A DNA stretch of 64,000 nt from Byssovorax sp. (GTDB taxonomy: Bacteria > Myxococcota_A > Polyangia > Polyangiales > Polyangiaceae). Position 1 is the stretch's first letter. Each line of letters begins with the position of its first letter. The translations under genes were made by a program, and so were the position numbers. This document shows positions 8,829 through 18,481 of this stretch, piece after piece. The stretch lies in the NCBI GenBank assembly GCA_025362495.1, contig JANYGI010000094.1, forward strand, positions 1 through 64,000, in the 5' to 3' direction. The notes under the pieces were generated by a model. That model was not told the origin of the DNA. It made no database searches and saw only the letters and a program-made list of their open reading frames with translations.

Positions 8829-10454
8829 GTGCCGTCGACCATGCGAATGGATCCGGGGATCGAAGCGACGCCGCCGAGCGCCGACGAAGCGAAGCCGGGC
8901 GACGACACCGTCACCCGCGGCGCGCCCCCCGCCGCGCGCCGCGTGCCTGCCGCGTCGCCGAGCCAGCGCGCCCGCGGGGCCGTGAAGGCGCCGCGCGCCA
9001 AGCGTTGCCCCGCGTGCGAGCAGATGTTCTCCGGGGAGGCGCGTTTTTGCCCCTTCGACGGCGACACGCTGATCGAGACGGCCGACTACAACCCATCGGC
9101 TGATCCGTTGATCGGGCAGACGATCGACGGCCGCTACGAGGTCGTCGACGTCATCGGCGAGGGCGGCATGGGCACCGTGTACGAGGTGCGGCACGTGACG
9201 CTGGGGCGGCGCTTCGCGCTCAAGGTGCTGCGCCGGGACATCGCCGACGCCGAGCACACCGCGCGTTTTCTCCAGGAAGCGAAGGCCGCCGCGGCGATCG
9301 GGCACCCCAACATCGTGGCCGTGAGCGACTTCGGCGAGGTCCGCCTTGGCGGCCCCGACAGCGCCGCGGTGCCCTACTTCGTCATGGAATTCCTGACGGG
9401 GATCTCGCTCGCGGCGCTGCTCCGCGCCGAGAAGACGCTGTCGCCGCAGCGGGCCGCGGGCATCCTCCTGCAGTGCGCGTCGGGCCTCGCCGCGGCGCAC
9501 GCGGCCGGCGTGATTCATCGGGATCTGAAGCCCGACAACGTGTTCCTGACGCCGACGGCCGAGAAGGAGTTCGTGAAGCTCCTCGACTTCGGCGTGGCGA
9601 AGATGGTGGGGCAGGGGCGGCTCACGCGCGCCGGGATGGTGTTCGGAACGCCGCACTACATGAGCCCCGAGCAGGCGGCCGGGCAGAGCGTCGATCATCG
9701 CGCCGACGTCTACGCGCTCGGGGTGATCCTGTACGAGTGCTTCGCGGGGCACGTGCCCTTCGAGGCCGACACGTACATGGGGGTGCTCACGAAGCACATG
9801 TTCGCGACCCCGGAGCCGCTCAGCCAGGTCGCGCCCGACGCGTCGATGCTCGGCGCGCTCGAGCCGATCGCCATGCGCTGCCTCGCGAAGAGCCCCGCCG
9901 ATCGCTACGCCAGCATGGTCGAGGTCGCCGCGGCGATCGAGCAAGCGATGGGCGAGGCCGGGGCAAAGGGCGCGGGGCGCGTGGCGTCGATCGCGGCGGC
10001 GACGGTCAGCGCGTCGAGCAGGCCGCGCGAGGTGGAGTCGTTCGGCGAAATGGATCCGGCCGTGACGCCGGTGAAGCCGGTGATCGGGGCGCGCGGGATT
10101 GGCATCGGGGCGCTGATGGTCGCCGTGGCCGGCGTCGTCGGCTGGATCGAGCTGGGCGGGCCGGCGTCGGGGGCCGTCGTCGAGGGGAGGCCGACGGCCG
10201 TGGTGGCCTCGACGGTCCCGATCGACGCCGAGACCGCGGCACCGCGCGTGGCGATCGTCCCCCCGGCCGAGCTCGCCTCCGCGACGCCGACGCGGCCCAT
10301 CGCGGCGTCGGGGCCGGCGACGGCCGGGGCCGCCGTGCCCGCCCCGAGCGGCGCCGCGAAGAAGGCCGATCCGACGAGCCGCCCCGTCGTCACGCCGCCG
10401 CGTCACTCCAAGTCGCCCGGTGGGGGCGAGGTCGTCGACCCGTGGGGCCGCTGA
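8829..10454 (+). CDS. membrane Ser/Thr protein kinase with N-terminal zinc ribbon
   Basis: A 541-residue Hanks-type kinase starting at GTG. A short zinc-ribbon-like motif lies at 60-77 (CPAC...FCPFDGD), a common N-terminal module of myxobacterial kinases. The kinase domain follows at about 102-372: glycine loop GEGGMG (110-115), Lys132 in FALKVL, catalytic loop HRDLKPDN (230-237), DFG (253-255) and MSPEQ (278-282). All catalytic residues are present. A single membrane helix at about 423-441 is followed by an Ala/Pro-rich external tail, so the kinase faces the cytoplasm. The REC-DUF4388 protein lies 95 bp downstream on the same strand and is a plausible signalling partner (inference). Confidence 0.93.
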   Translation: MPSTMRMDPGIEATPPSADEAKPGDDTVTRGAPPAARRVPAASPSQRARGAVKAPRAKRCPACEQMFSGEARFCPFDGDTLIETADYNPSADPLIGQTIDGRYEVVDVIGEGGMGTVYEVRHVTLGRRFALKVLRRDIADAEHTARFLQEAKAAAAIGHPNIVAVSDFGEVRLGGPDSAAVPYFVMEFLTGISLAALLRAEKTLSPQRAAGILLQCASGLAAAHAAGVIHRDLKPDNVFLTPTAEKEFVKLLDFGVAKMVGQGRLTRAGMVFGTPHYMSPEQAAGQSVDHRADVYALGVILYECFAGHVPFEADTYMGVLTKHMFATPEPLSQVAPDASMLGALEPIAMRCLAKSPADRYASMVEVAAAIEQAMGEAGAKGAGRVASIAAATVSASSRPREVESFGEMDPAVTPVKPVIGARGIGIGALMVAVAGVVGWIELGGPASGAVVEGRPTAVVASTVPIDAETAAPRVAIVPPAELASATPTRPIAASGPATAGAAVPAPSGAAKKADPTSRPVVTPPRHSKSPGGGEVVDPWGR

Positions 10455-10549
10455 TTTCGCCGGTCGAGCCCGCGAAGCTGCAACCTGCTTGACCCTCCGG
10501 CCGACGATCGCCATTCTGCGCGCCTCGCAGCGGCGCGGGTAGACCCAAG

Positions 10550-12682
10550 GTGGCCAAACAACAACTCCTCCTTGTAGACGCCGACTCGCGCAGCGTCCGT
10601 GTGCTCGAAGTCAGCCTGAAGAAGGCCGGCTACAGCGTCACCACGGCGAAAGACGGCCTCGACGCGCTCCAGAAGATCGAGCTGTCGATGCCCGATCTGA
10701 TCCTGAGCGACACCCGCCTCCCGAAGATGGACGGCTACGCGCTCGTGCGTCGGCTGAAGGAGCACCCGGACTGGGGCCTGATCCCGGTGGTGTTTCTCAC
10801 GAGCCAGAAGTCGATCGAGGACAAGATCCGCGGCCTCGAGCTCGGGGTCGAGGACTACCTCACCAAGCCAATCTTCGTCCGCGAGCTGATCGCGCGGGTG
10901 AACCTCCTGCTCGCGCGACGCACGCGGGAAGGCATCGCCACGCGCGCGCACCCGACTACGGGACGCACCCGCTTCAGCGGATCGATCGCCGACATGAACG
11001 TGGTGGACTTGCTCCAGACGTTCGAGGTCAGCCGCAAGAGCGGCATCGTCCACCTGACCAACGGCGAGAGCGCGGCCGACATTTTCTTCCGCGACGGCAA
11101 GGTCGTCGACGCGGCGCTCGGCCGCCTCTGCGGCGAAGAGGCCGTGTACCGCGCGCTGATCTGGAACGACGGCGAGTTCGAGGTCGAGTTCACCAAGGTC
11201 GAGAACCCCGACGCGATCGAGTCGTCGACGCAGGGCCTCCTGATGGAAGGCATGCGCCGCGTTGACGAGTGGGGACGACTGCTCGAAGCGTTGCCGCCGT
11301 TGACGACGGTGTTCGAAGTCGACAGCGCCGAGCTGCTCGAGCGCCTCAACGAGATCCCCGACGAGCTCAACGCGATCTTGCGGCTCTTCGACGGGAAGCG
11401 GAACCTGATGTCGGTGGTCGACGCGTCCCCGTTCGAGGACCTGTCGACGCTCTCCACGATCTCCAAGCTCTACTTCGAGGGGCTGCTCGTGCCGAGCGCG
11501 GGCGAGGGCGCCGACGACGTCGTCCCGAGCATCGACGGCGAGCATCGGGCCGAGCCGGTGTCCGCGCCGACCGGCGCCGGCGCGCTCGTGCACGCCGACG
11601 ATCTCCACGAAGAGTCGGTCGTCCCGGAGCGATCGGATCCTTCGCCCGACTCGCTCCGCGTCGGCGCGAGCGTGCCTCCGCAGGGCGTGGCGTCGGACGA
11701 GGTCATCGTCCCGGCGCGGCCGAGCGTCGGCCCCCCTTCGCCGCTGAACGAGCCCGCGATCGTCGAGCTCACGCCGCTCCCGTCGCCGATGCGCGAGCAC
11801 GAGGTGCTCCCCGCCGACGTGGGGGTGATCATCGATCCAACCGACGTGCTGCCGCCGCGACCTTCGGTGCCGCACCCCGAGCCGACGCCGGAGCGCGCCG
11901 AGCTGGCGGGTGCCGCGCCGGCCACGATGCGCGCGGCCGAGACGCGCGCGCCCGCTGCAGCGGACGAGCTCGATCCCGACGAGCCCACCGACGAAGCCGA
12001 GAGCGAGCCCGGCGACGAGGACGCGGTCGAAGCCGAGGCGCCGCCGCCGGAGCGCCCGCGATCGACCCGCGCGCGCGATCTCGACGACGAGGCCGACGCC
12101 GAGCCGGTCACTCCCGCGAAGAAGCTTCCCTGGCTGGTGATCGCGGCGGCCGTCGTCGTCGTTGCCGGCGTCGGCTACTGGCTGACCAGGCCCGGCGCTC
12201 CCGCGCCCACACCCGTGAGGCCGTCGACCACCACGGAGGCGACAACGACCTCGGCGCGACCGCCGGCTCCGGCGGCTCCCCCGGCGCCGCCCGTCGATGT
12301 GGTGATGCCGCCGTCGACCTCGGTCACGCCGCCGGCGAGCGCCGTCGTCGCGCCGCCCGCGCTCTCGGGGACGCTTCACCTGGCGGATCCCGATCACACC
12401 GCGCACCCGGTGAGCTCGGCGTCGTCGCCGGCCGACGACTCGGGCCCGCTCCAGACGCGGATCATGAGGGCGCTCGAGGCCCACCAGACGACGAGGGCCG
12501 TGAACCTCGCGGTGCAGCTCACGCAGCAATCGCCGGGCAGCGCGACGTCGTGGCACCTTCGCGGCGCCGCCGAGCAGGCCTCGGGCGGCAGCGGCAAGGG
12601 ATCGTTCCGCAAGTGCGCCGAGCTCGCGGCCGTCGACTCGCCCATCGGCGCCGAGTGCCGCGCCCTCGCCGGCATGAACTGA
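10550..12682 (+). CDS. response regulator receiver-DUF4388 protein with a membrane segment
   Basis: A 710-residue protein starting at GTG. Residues 4-125 form a receiver domain with acidic Asp10/Asp12, phospho-acceptor Asp54 ([12 protein letters not shown]), Thr84 and Lys106, so phosphotransfer should work. A DUF4388 (PATAN-type) domain follows at about 135-225 ([15 protein letters not shown]...GIVHL), then a helical region. From about 320 the chain is acidic and Pro/Ala-rich, presumably disordered. A membrane helix ([19 protein letters not shown]) and a small C-terminal helical domain resembling a TPR ([17 protein letters not shown]) end the protein. A receiver fused to a transmembrane protein is unusual but seen in deltaproteobacteria. 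No cognate histidine kinase is in the window. Confidence 0.87.
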   Translation: MAKQQLLLVDADSRSVRVLEVSLKKAGYSVTTAKDGLDALQKIELSMPDLILSDTRLPKMDGYALVRRLKEHPDWGLIPVVFLTSQKSIEDKIRGLELGVEDYLTKPIFVRELIARVNLLLARRTREGIATRAHPTTGRTRFSGSIADMNVVDLLQTFEVSRKSGIVHLTNGESAADIFFRDGKVVDAALGRLCGEEAVYRALIWNDGEFEVEFTKVENPDAIESSTQGLLMEGMRRVDEWGRLLEALPPLTTVFEVDSAELLERLNEIPDELNAILRLFDGKRNLMSVVDASPFEDLSTLSTISKLYFEGLLVPSAGEGADDVVPSIDGEHRAEPVSAPTGAGALVHADDLHEESVVPERSDPSPDSLRVGASVPPQGVASDEVIVPARPSVGPPSPLNEPAIVELTPLPSPMREHEVLPADVGVIIDPTDVLPPRPSVPHPEPTPERAELAGAAPATMRAAETRAPAAADELDPDEPTDEAESEPGDEDAVEAEAPPPERPRSTRARDLDDEADAEPVTPAKKLPWLVIAAAVVVVAGVGYWLTRPGAPAPTPVRPSTTTEATTTSARPPAPAAPPAPPVDVVMPPSTSVTPPASAVVAPPALSGTLHLADPDHTAHPVSSASSPADDSGPLQTRIMRALEAHQTTRAVNLAVQLTQQSPGSATSWHLRGAAEQASGGSGKGSFRKCAELAAVDSPIGAECRALAGMN

Positions 12683-12841
12683 CAGAGTGGCCGTTTTTCG
12701 CGGCGGGCGGGGCATGGACCCTCCGTTCCGCCGCTGGTTGACGGCCGGATTTTGCAGTGCTAGACGCCGGATAGTCCCAGCATCCGCGGTCGAGTGGGAG
12801 CGAATGTGCGCTTCCCGATTGCGGCGGGGTTCTCCCCACGA

Positions 12842-12863
12842 GCCGGCCTTTTTCTGGGCCGGC
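12842..12863 (+). promoter_or_regulatory. hairpin in the leader of the HARE-HTH gene
   Basis: A perfect 7-bp inverted repeat (GCCGGCC / GGCCGGC) encloses a T-rich 8-base loop 69-90 bp upstream of the ATG at 12932. A smaller hairpin (GGGG TTCT CCCC) lies just upstream. Either may end the previous transcript or structure the leader. The 249-bp gap otherwise shows nothing recognisable. Confidence 0.35.
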
Positions 12864-12931
12864 GCGGGCCGACGGCGACTACGAGGGCGCGCCGGGCGAA
12901 TGAGCCGAGCGCGCCGAAGGACGAAGACAAG

Positions 12932-14692
12932 ATGACGTTCACGGATGCAGCGGCCGAGGTGCTTCGCCTCGTCGGAAAACCGCTTCACTACAAAGAGATC
13001 ACCGACATCGCGATCGAGAAGAACCTCCTGAGTCACGTGGGCAAGAGCCCCGAGGTGACGATGGGCGCGCGGCTCGCCGCCACCCTCAAGAAGGACTCTT
13101 CGGAGAACCCGCTGGTGCGCGTGAAGCCCGGTGTCTTCGCGCTCCGCGAGTGGGACGAGAAGACGATCAAGTCGGGCCTCGAGCCGAAGAAGGCCGGCAA
13201 GAAGGGCCCGTCGCGCAGCGAGGCGCCGCCCCCGAAGGAGCACGCCGCGAAGGACGACGACGACGAGGTGCTGATCGCCGGCGAAGAGCCGGAGGACGAC
13301 GCCGCTCGCGCCGACGACGAGGCGATGGACGACGGCTTCGAGGCGCCGAGCCACGACGACGACGTGGTCGCGCCGGTCGCGGCGGCGCCCGCGGCCCCGC
13401 CGTCGCGCGCGGCGGCTCCTCGCATCGCGCAGGACGACGGCCCGCCCGGCCCCGACGAGGCGATGCGCAACGAGGCCGCCGCCGGCGCGGCCGAGATGTT
13501 CGACGAAGAAGAAGACGACGATCAGCCGATCCTTGGCGGCGACGATCGCGCCGCTGCGGCGGGCGCCGGTGAGGTCGGAGCCGACGGCCGCCGCCGCCGC
13601 CGCCGCCGCCGCCGTGGTCGCAGCAACGGCGAGGCCGTCCCCGCAGGTCCGGGCGCGAGCGCCGGAGCGGTCACCGGCGGTGGCAGCGGCGGTCTCCCGT
13701 CGTACACCGCGACGCCGGTCTCGTTCGAGCCGCGCCGCGAGCGCAACAACGATCGCGGCGCCGACCGCGAGCGCAACGGCGAGCGCGCCCCGGAGCGCAC
13801 GGCCGACCGTGGCGACGATGCGCGCCGCGACGGCGGCGAGAGCCCGCACCGCGGCCCGCAGGTCATCGAGCTCACGGGCGGCGACGGACACGCTCTCGAC
13901 GATCTCGCCGGGCGCGAGCTGTCCGACGCGATCGCCGTCATCCTCTCGACGTTCGATCGCAACGCCGGCGCGGTCTCGCTCCGGCAGATCGCCGAGACGG
14001 CGCAGCGTCGCGGCCGCCTCTCGGGCGACGCGCAGCTCGTGCAGTCGCAGATCGCCGCGGCCGTCCGCGCCGACAACGCGCGCCGCATCGCCTCGGGCTC
14101 GCGCCCCCGCTTCCGCCTCGCCGGTGGCCGCGTCGCGCTCACCGACTGGCTGCTCTCGGGCGACCTCGCCCGCCTCGAGCAGGAGGCCCTCGCCGCCGTC
14201 GAGCGCTACCGCGACGCGGCCCGCCGCGCCTTCGCCCGCAAGCTCGGCGAGCTGCCCGGCCACGCGTTCGTCGAGATCTGCGTGCTCGCGCTCGAGAAGA
14301 TCGGCATCGGTCAGCTCCGCGCGGTTCGCCGCCCCGGCGCTGCCGGCGGCGAGACGCACCTCTCGGGCATCCTCCGCGCTGCGGGGGACGAGGTCCGCGT
14401 GGCCATCGTCATCCGCCGCGATGGCCGCGAGGTCGGCCGCGAGCGCGTGACCGAGCTCCGAGGCTCGCTCCACCACTACGGTCCGGCCACGATCGGCTGG
14501 ATCTTCACCGCCGGGCAGATGCTCTCCGGCGCTCGTGAAGAAGCGGCGATGCCGGGCACCCCGCCGATCGCGCTCCACGACGGCCTCGCCGTCGCGCGCC
14601 TCTGCGAGGACAACGACGTCGCCGTGATCCGCGCTCGGCTCCCGATCGCCATCCCGGACGTCGATCTCCTCGAAGCCCTTCGCGCTTCCTGA
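12932..14692 (+). CDS. HARE-HTH (ASXL/RNAP delta-like) protein with poly-Arg linker and degenerate Mrr-like domain
   Basis: I set the start at the ATG of MTFTDAAAEVLR, where the family begins; the frame is open upstream without homology. Residues 1-75 are a HARE-type winged helix (VLRLVGKPLHYKEITDIA...VKPGVFALREW), as in RNA polymerase delta and eukaryotic ASXL proteins. A long acidic linker then gives way to nine consecutive Arg (220-228) and an Arg/Glu/Asp-rich tract. The C-terminal ~190 residues resemble the Mrr restriction-endonuclease fold (VGRERVTELRGSLHHYG...IFTAGQMLSGAREEA). The catalytic D...QxK is not seen: the strand reads VAIVIRR. I infer a nucleic-acid-binding, chromatin- or transcription-associated protein rather than a nuclease. 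No methylase accompanies it. 586 residues. Confidence 0.8.
   Translation: MTFTDAAAEVLRLVGKPLHYKEITDIAIEKNLLSHVGKSPEVTMGARLAATLKKDSSENPLVRVKPGVFALREWDEKTIKSGLEPKKAGKKGPSRSEAPPPKEHAAKDDDDEVLIAGEEPEDDAARADDEAMDDGFEAPSHDDDVVAPVAAAPAAPPSRAAAPRIAQDDGPPGPDEAMRNEAAAGAAEMFDEEEDDDQPILGGDDRAAAAGAGEVGADGRRRRRRRRRGRSNGEAVPAGPGASAGAVTGGGSGGLPSYTATPVSFEPRRERNNDRGADRERNGERAPERTADRGDDARRDGGESPHRGPQVIELTGGDGHALDDLAGRELSDAIAVILSTFDRNAGAVSLRQIAETAQRRGRLSGDAQLVQSQIAAAVRADNARRIASGSRPRFRLAGGRVALTDWLLSGDLARLEQEALAAVERYRDAARRAFARKLGELPGHAFVEICVLALEKIGIGQLRAVRRPGAAGGETHLSGILRAAGDEVRVAIVIRRDGREVGRERVTELRGSLHHYGPATIGWIFTAGQMLSGAREEAAMPGTPPIALHDGLAVARLCEDNDVAVIRARLPIAIPDVDLLEALRAS
13587..13613 (+). repeat. perfect (GCC)9 trinucleotide tract inside a coding region
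   Basis: Nine uninterrupted GCC units, read in frame mostly as CGC codons, encode Arg220-Arg228 of the HARE-HTH protein. Unit gain or loss would change Arg number without shifting the frame. Confidence 0.9.
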
Positions 14693-14876
14693 TCCCCGCT
14701 CCACCTCGCAGCTCGGCGAGCGCTGCCGGCCCATGGTCCGGCGCTCGTCGAGCGCGCCCCCTCCAAACGATTGGTCGGTCGAACAATGACCGGGGCTGAT
14801 CCCTCGCTCGGCGCGGGATCACGTCACGTTCGCCGGTCGGCGCCTCGGTGAGGCGTGAGCCCCCGCACGCGTCGGA

Positions 14877-15890
14877 TCAGCGCTGGCGGAGGCGCGGATC
14901 GAGCACGAGGTCGACGATGTCGAGCGTCAACGTCGCCACGACCACGGCCCCCGCCGAGAACAGCACCGTGCCGAAGATGACCGGGCCGTCACGGTTCAGC
15001 ACCGCGTCGATCGCGAGCTGACCCACGCCTGGCCAGCGGAAAATCCGCTCCGTCACGACGGCGCCGCTCACCATCGTCCCGAGGTCGAGCGCGGCCAGCG
15101 TCGTCAGCGGCCCGAGCGCGTTGCGGAGAGCGTGGACGACGAGCACGCGCGCGGCCGACGCGCCCCGTGCCCGCGCCGCGCGCGCGAAGTCCTGACCGAG
15201 CGCCGAGGCCACCTCCTCGCGCGTCAGGCGAGCGTAGAGCGCGCTCCCGAAGAGGCCGAGCGTCAGCGCGGGCAGCGCCAGCGAGCGCAGGTGATCCACG
15301 CCCGTCGCGCCGTACCCGTCGAAGGGCAACAGGCCGAGCTTGTAGGCGAAAATGTACTGCAAAAGCAGGCCGATCAGGAACGTCGGGGCGCTCGCGCCGA
15401 GCAGCGACGCGCTCATCGCGGCGTCGTCCCAGGCCGTCCCGCGCTTCGCGGCGGCGCTGACGCCGAGCGACACCCCGAGCGCGAGCTGGAGGATCAGCGC
15501 CGCGAACGCCAGCTCGATCGATCGCGGGATCCGGGCGACGAGCAGATCGACCACCGCCTTGCGGTAGTAAAAGCTGTAGCCGAGATCGAGGTGCAGCCCG
15601 GCCCCGAGCGCCGCGCAGCTCCGGTGATCCCGGTCCTTCGCGGACGGGGGTGGTCCGCGGTGGACCAGGTGCGCCCAGTACTTCACGAACCGCACCGACA
15701 CCGATCGATCGAGCCCGTAGATCGCCCGCGCGCGCGTCACGTCGGCCGCGGAGGCCTGGGGGCCGAGCAGAATGCGCGCCGGATCGCCCGGCAGCACCTC
15801 GACGACCAGGAACGAGAGCGACGTCACGCCGAGCACGAGCACGATGGCCCAGGCGAAGCGCCGCGCGAGGAAGCGGAGCGTCGGCTTCAT
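14877..15890 (-). CDS. DppB-type peptide/nickel ABC transporter permease
   Basis: A 337-residue inner-membrane permease starting at the ATG of MKPTLRFLARRFAW, which overlaps the upstream stop by 4 bp. It has the DppB/OppB hallmarks: an N-terminal helix followed by VLPGDPARILLG, about six membrane helices, the EAA cytoplasmic loop (DFARAARARGASAARVLVVHALRN), and the C-terminal block VVTERIFRWPGVGQL. A polar insertion of about 20 residues (RGPPPSAKDRDHRSC) after the first helix is longer than usual. It should pair with the DppC half of the upstream fusion protein to form the membrane pore. No DppD or DppF ATPase gene lies within the window. Confidence 0.93.
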   Translation of the reverse strand: MKPTLRFLARRFAWAIVLVLGVTSLSFLVVEVLPGDPARILLGPQASAADVTRARAIYGLDRSVSVRFVKYWAHLVHRGPPPSAKDRDHRSCAALGAGLHLDLGYSFYYRKAVVDLLVARIPRSIELAFAALILQLALGVSLGVSAAAKRGTAWDDAAMSASLLGASAPTFLIGLLLQYIFAYKLGLLPFDGYGATGVDHLRSLALPALTLGLFGSALYARLTREEVASALGQDFARAARARGASAARVLVVHALRNALGPLTTLAALDLGTMVSGAVVTERIFRWPGVGQLAIDAVLNRDGPVIFGTVLFSAGAVVVATLTLDIVDLVLDPRLRQR

Positions 15891-18481
15891 CGGTGCGCCA
15901 TCGGGTGCGCGAGGGCCTCGCGCGCGGCGATCGGCGCCGGCCGGCGATCGAGCCACACGTCGTTGAAGCGCGCCTGGACCACCGCGTGCTGCACGTACCC
16001 GTGCAGGCACGGCTGCCAGATCTCGAAGCGCCGATTGCCGAAGGTGGGGATCCACGGCGCCTCGTCGCGGACGATGGCCTCGGCGCGCTCGTAGCCCGCC
16101 TTGCGACGCTCGGGATCCGCCTCGCCGTGAGCCTTCGCGAGCACGGCGTCGAGCTCGCCGTTCGAGAAGAACGCCACGTTCTCCGACCCCTCGTCCTGGA
16201 TGGCCGACGTCGCGAGGATCGGCTCGAAGAAGTTCGACGGATCGGGGAAATCGGCGTTCCAGCCGGCCTTTCCCATCACCGCGCCGTGTCGCCGCGTCGT
16301 CTCGGCCTGGAACGTCGCGTACGTCACGAGGTGGAGCCGCAGCCGGATCCCGATCCGCGCGAGCTGCTGCTGCCAGATCTCGCCGGTCTGCTGATCCCAG
16401 GTGTCGGGCACGGCGATGAAGTCGATCGGTGTCGGGTAGCCGCCCTGGCCCGTGGCCTCGTCGAACGCGTAGCCGGCCAGCGTCATCGCCGCGAGCGCGG
16501 CCGCGCGATCGTGGCGGCGCATCGGCGCGCGCGCGGCGTCGTCGGTGGCCCCCGGCACACGGATCGAAGGGGGAACGATGCGATCGGCGGCGACGACGTC
16601 GGGGCGGATCTTCTCGAGCACCGAGGGATCGAGCGCGAACGCGACGGCCCGGCGCAGCGCGCGGTTGTCGAAGGGCGGCACCTCCGTGTTGAGGAACACG
16701 CCGTTCGTCCCCTGCGTCGTCGTCCACCGATGCCGCCCGGCCCACGACGGCGTCGCGCGGTAGATGGCGCCGTCCGACGCCGTGAGATCGTGCGCGTAGT
16801 CGAGCTCGCCCCGTTCGAATTTGTAACGCTGGCTGGTGGAGGGGACGCTCACCTGCCACTCGACGCCGTCGAGGTACGGGCGCCCCGCCTGGTGATACGC
16901 CGCGTGGCGCACGAGCGAGAGGGCGTGATCCGGATCCCACGCGGCGACGCGAAATGGCCCCGCGCCGCAGGGCAGGGCGCTGCTCCGCGAGTCCGCCGAA
17001 GGGCCGGCCGACGCGCACACCGGCGCCGCGAAGGCCATCGTCAGCTTGGCGAGGAACGTCGCGTCGGGGGCGTCGAGATCGATGGCGAGGCGCAGCTCGC
17101 CGAGCACGCGCAGCCCCTCGATCGACTCGGCCTTGCCGTCGTGAAAGGCCTGCGCCCCGCGGATCCCCGTGTAGAGGCTCGCGCCGGGGCTCGGCGTCTT
17201 CGGGTGGAGCAGCCGCTCGATCGATCGCTTCACGTCGCGCGCCTGGAGCTCGGTCCCGTCGTGGAAGCGCAGGCCGGGGCGGAGCTCGAAGGTGTACGAC
17301 GCGCCGTCCGCCGCGGGGATCACCTCGCGCGCGAGATCGGGGACGATGTTGCCCATCGTGTCCCACGTGACCAGGCGAGCGAACATCAGCTCGCTCATCG
17401 AGCGCCACGCCTCCTCGTAGGCGAGCGCCGGATCGAGGCTGCGCACGTTGACCAGCGTCGCCACGTGGAGCACCCCCCCGCGCTGCGGCGCCCCGTCTTC
17501 ACCGGTCATCCCCGCGAGCAGCGGCGGACGGACGCCGTTGGGGATCGCCGCCGAGAGCAGCAGCATCGCCGCGCCCGCGAGGAGCAGATCGACCGGCAGC
17601 CGCGACGCGGGCGGGACCCCGTGGGCGCGCGGATCGAGCGCGTTGCGCAGCCCTTCGCCGACGCGGTTCCACCCGAGCACGGCGAGGAGGATCGCGAACC
17701 CGGGGATGGCGACGAGCGCGAGGCGCGTCCCCAGGTAGCCCTCGCCCTCGTGCAGCATCCGCCCCCACGTCGCGCGCGGCGGCTGGATCCCGACGGTGAG
17801 GTAGCTCAGCACCGCCTCGGCCAGGATCATCTGCGCGACCTGCGTGCCGGCGATCGCCACCAGCGTCCCGCTCAGGTTCGGCAGCACGTGGCGGAGGACG
17901 ATCCGCGGCGTCGGCGCCCCGAGCGCGCGCGCCGCCGTCACGAAGTCGAGCGCGCGGATCTGCAACGTCTGCCCGCGCACCAGGCGCGCCGTCCCGGTCC
18001 AGCCGGTGAGGCCGAGGATCAGCAAGATCGTCCCGACGTCGGCCCGCCCGACCGCGACGCCGATCGCCGTGATGAAGAGCAGGAAGGGCAGCGCCAGCAG
18101 CACGTCGACGAAGCGCATCAGGAGGCCGTCGATCGCCCGGAGGCGCGTGCCCGCCGTCATCCCCGCGGCCACGCCGACGAGCGCGCCCACCGCCGACGTC
18201 ACCGCCGTGGCCAGGACCGCGATCGCGAGCGACACGCGGGCGCCCTGCGCGAGGCGCGAGACCAGATCGCGAAAGAGCGGATCCGTCCCGAGCCAGTGGG
18301 TCGCCGAGGGACCGGGCGGCGCGCCGAAGCGATCACGCGCGACGCTGAAATCGCTGAGATCAGGATCCCACCCCGAGAGCGTCGGCCCCACCGCGGCGAA
18401 GATCGCGAGCGCGGCGACGATGCCGATCCCCACGCGCGCCCGCGGATCACGGAGCATGCGGCGCGCGACGCCCACCTCCAT
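15887..18481 (-). CDS. fused DppC-type permease and periplasmic substrate-binding protein
   Basis: One uninterrupted 864-codon frame joins two normally separate proteins. Residues 1-285 are a DppC/OppC permease: an N-terminal helix, THWLGTDPLFRDL, about five more helices and an EAA loop (DFVTAARALGAPTPRIVLRHVLPN, 179-202). Residues 296-313 are an extra hydrophobic helix (LPVDLLLAGAAMLLLSAA). Residues about 335-860 are a family-5 extracellular solute-binding protein (GGVLHVATL, LRPGLRFHDGTELQARDVKRSIERLL, NTEVPPFDNRALRRAVAFALD). The extra helix looks like the old signal peptide kept as an anchor, which would place the binding domain outside. I saw no ATG, GTG or TTG that would restart the binding protein. 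It overlaps the hydrolase stop (TGATG) and dppB (4 bp). Confidence 0.9.
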   Translation of the reverse strand: MEVGVARRMLRDPRARVGIGIVAALAIFAAVGPTLSGWDPDLSDFSVARDRFGAPPGPSATHWLGTDPLFRDLVSRLAQGARVSLAIAVLATAVTSAVGALVGVAAGMTAGTRLRAIDGLLMRFVDVLLALPFLLFITAIGVAVGRADVGTILLILGLTGWTGTARLVRGQTLQIRALDFVTAARALGAPTPRIVLRHVLPNLSGTLVAIAGTQVAQMILAEAVLSYLTVGIQPPRATWGRMLHEGEGYLGTRLALVAIPGFAILLAVLGWNRVGEGLRNALDPRAHGVPPASRLPVDLLLAGAAMLLLSAAIPNGVRPPLLAGMTGEDGAPQRGGVLHVATLVNVRSLDPALAYEEAWRSMSELMFARLVTWDTMGNIVPDLAREVIPAADGASYTFELRPGLRFHDGTELQARDVKRSIERLLHPKTPSPGASLYTGIRGAQAFHDGKAESIEGLRVLGELRLAIDLDAPDATFLAKLTMAFAAPVCASAGPSADSRSSALPCGAGPFRVAAWDPDHALSLVRHAAYHQAGRPYLDGVEWQVSVPSTSQRYKFERGELDYAHDLTASDGAIYRATPSWAGRHRWTTTQGTNGVFLNTEVPPFDNRALRRAVAFALDPSVLEKIRPDVVAADRIVPPSIRVPGATDDAARAPMRRHDRAAALAAMTLAGYAFDEATGQGGYPTPIDFIAVPDTWDQQTGEIWQQQLARIGIRLRLHLVTYATFQAETTRRHGAVMGKAGWNADFPDPSNFFEPILATSAIQDEGSENVAFFSNGELDAVLAKAHGEADPERRKAGYERAEAIVRDEAPWIPTFGNRRFEIWQPCLHGYVQHAVVQARFNDVWLDRRPAPIAAREALAHPMAHR

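Noticed and set aside
10403-14734. A very long open frame on the minus strand antisense to three plus-strand genes
   Set aside because: Its product is Arg/Ala-rich with no domain. The plus-strand frames carry clear kinase, receiver and HARE domains, and such antisense open frames are common in high-GC DNA.
17480-17620. Idea that the permease-binding protein fusion is really two genes
   Set aside because: Between the permease and binding domains I found no ATG, GTG or TTG in frame with a ribosome site, and the extra hydrophobic helix makes the fusion topologically sensible.
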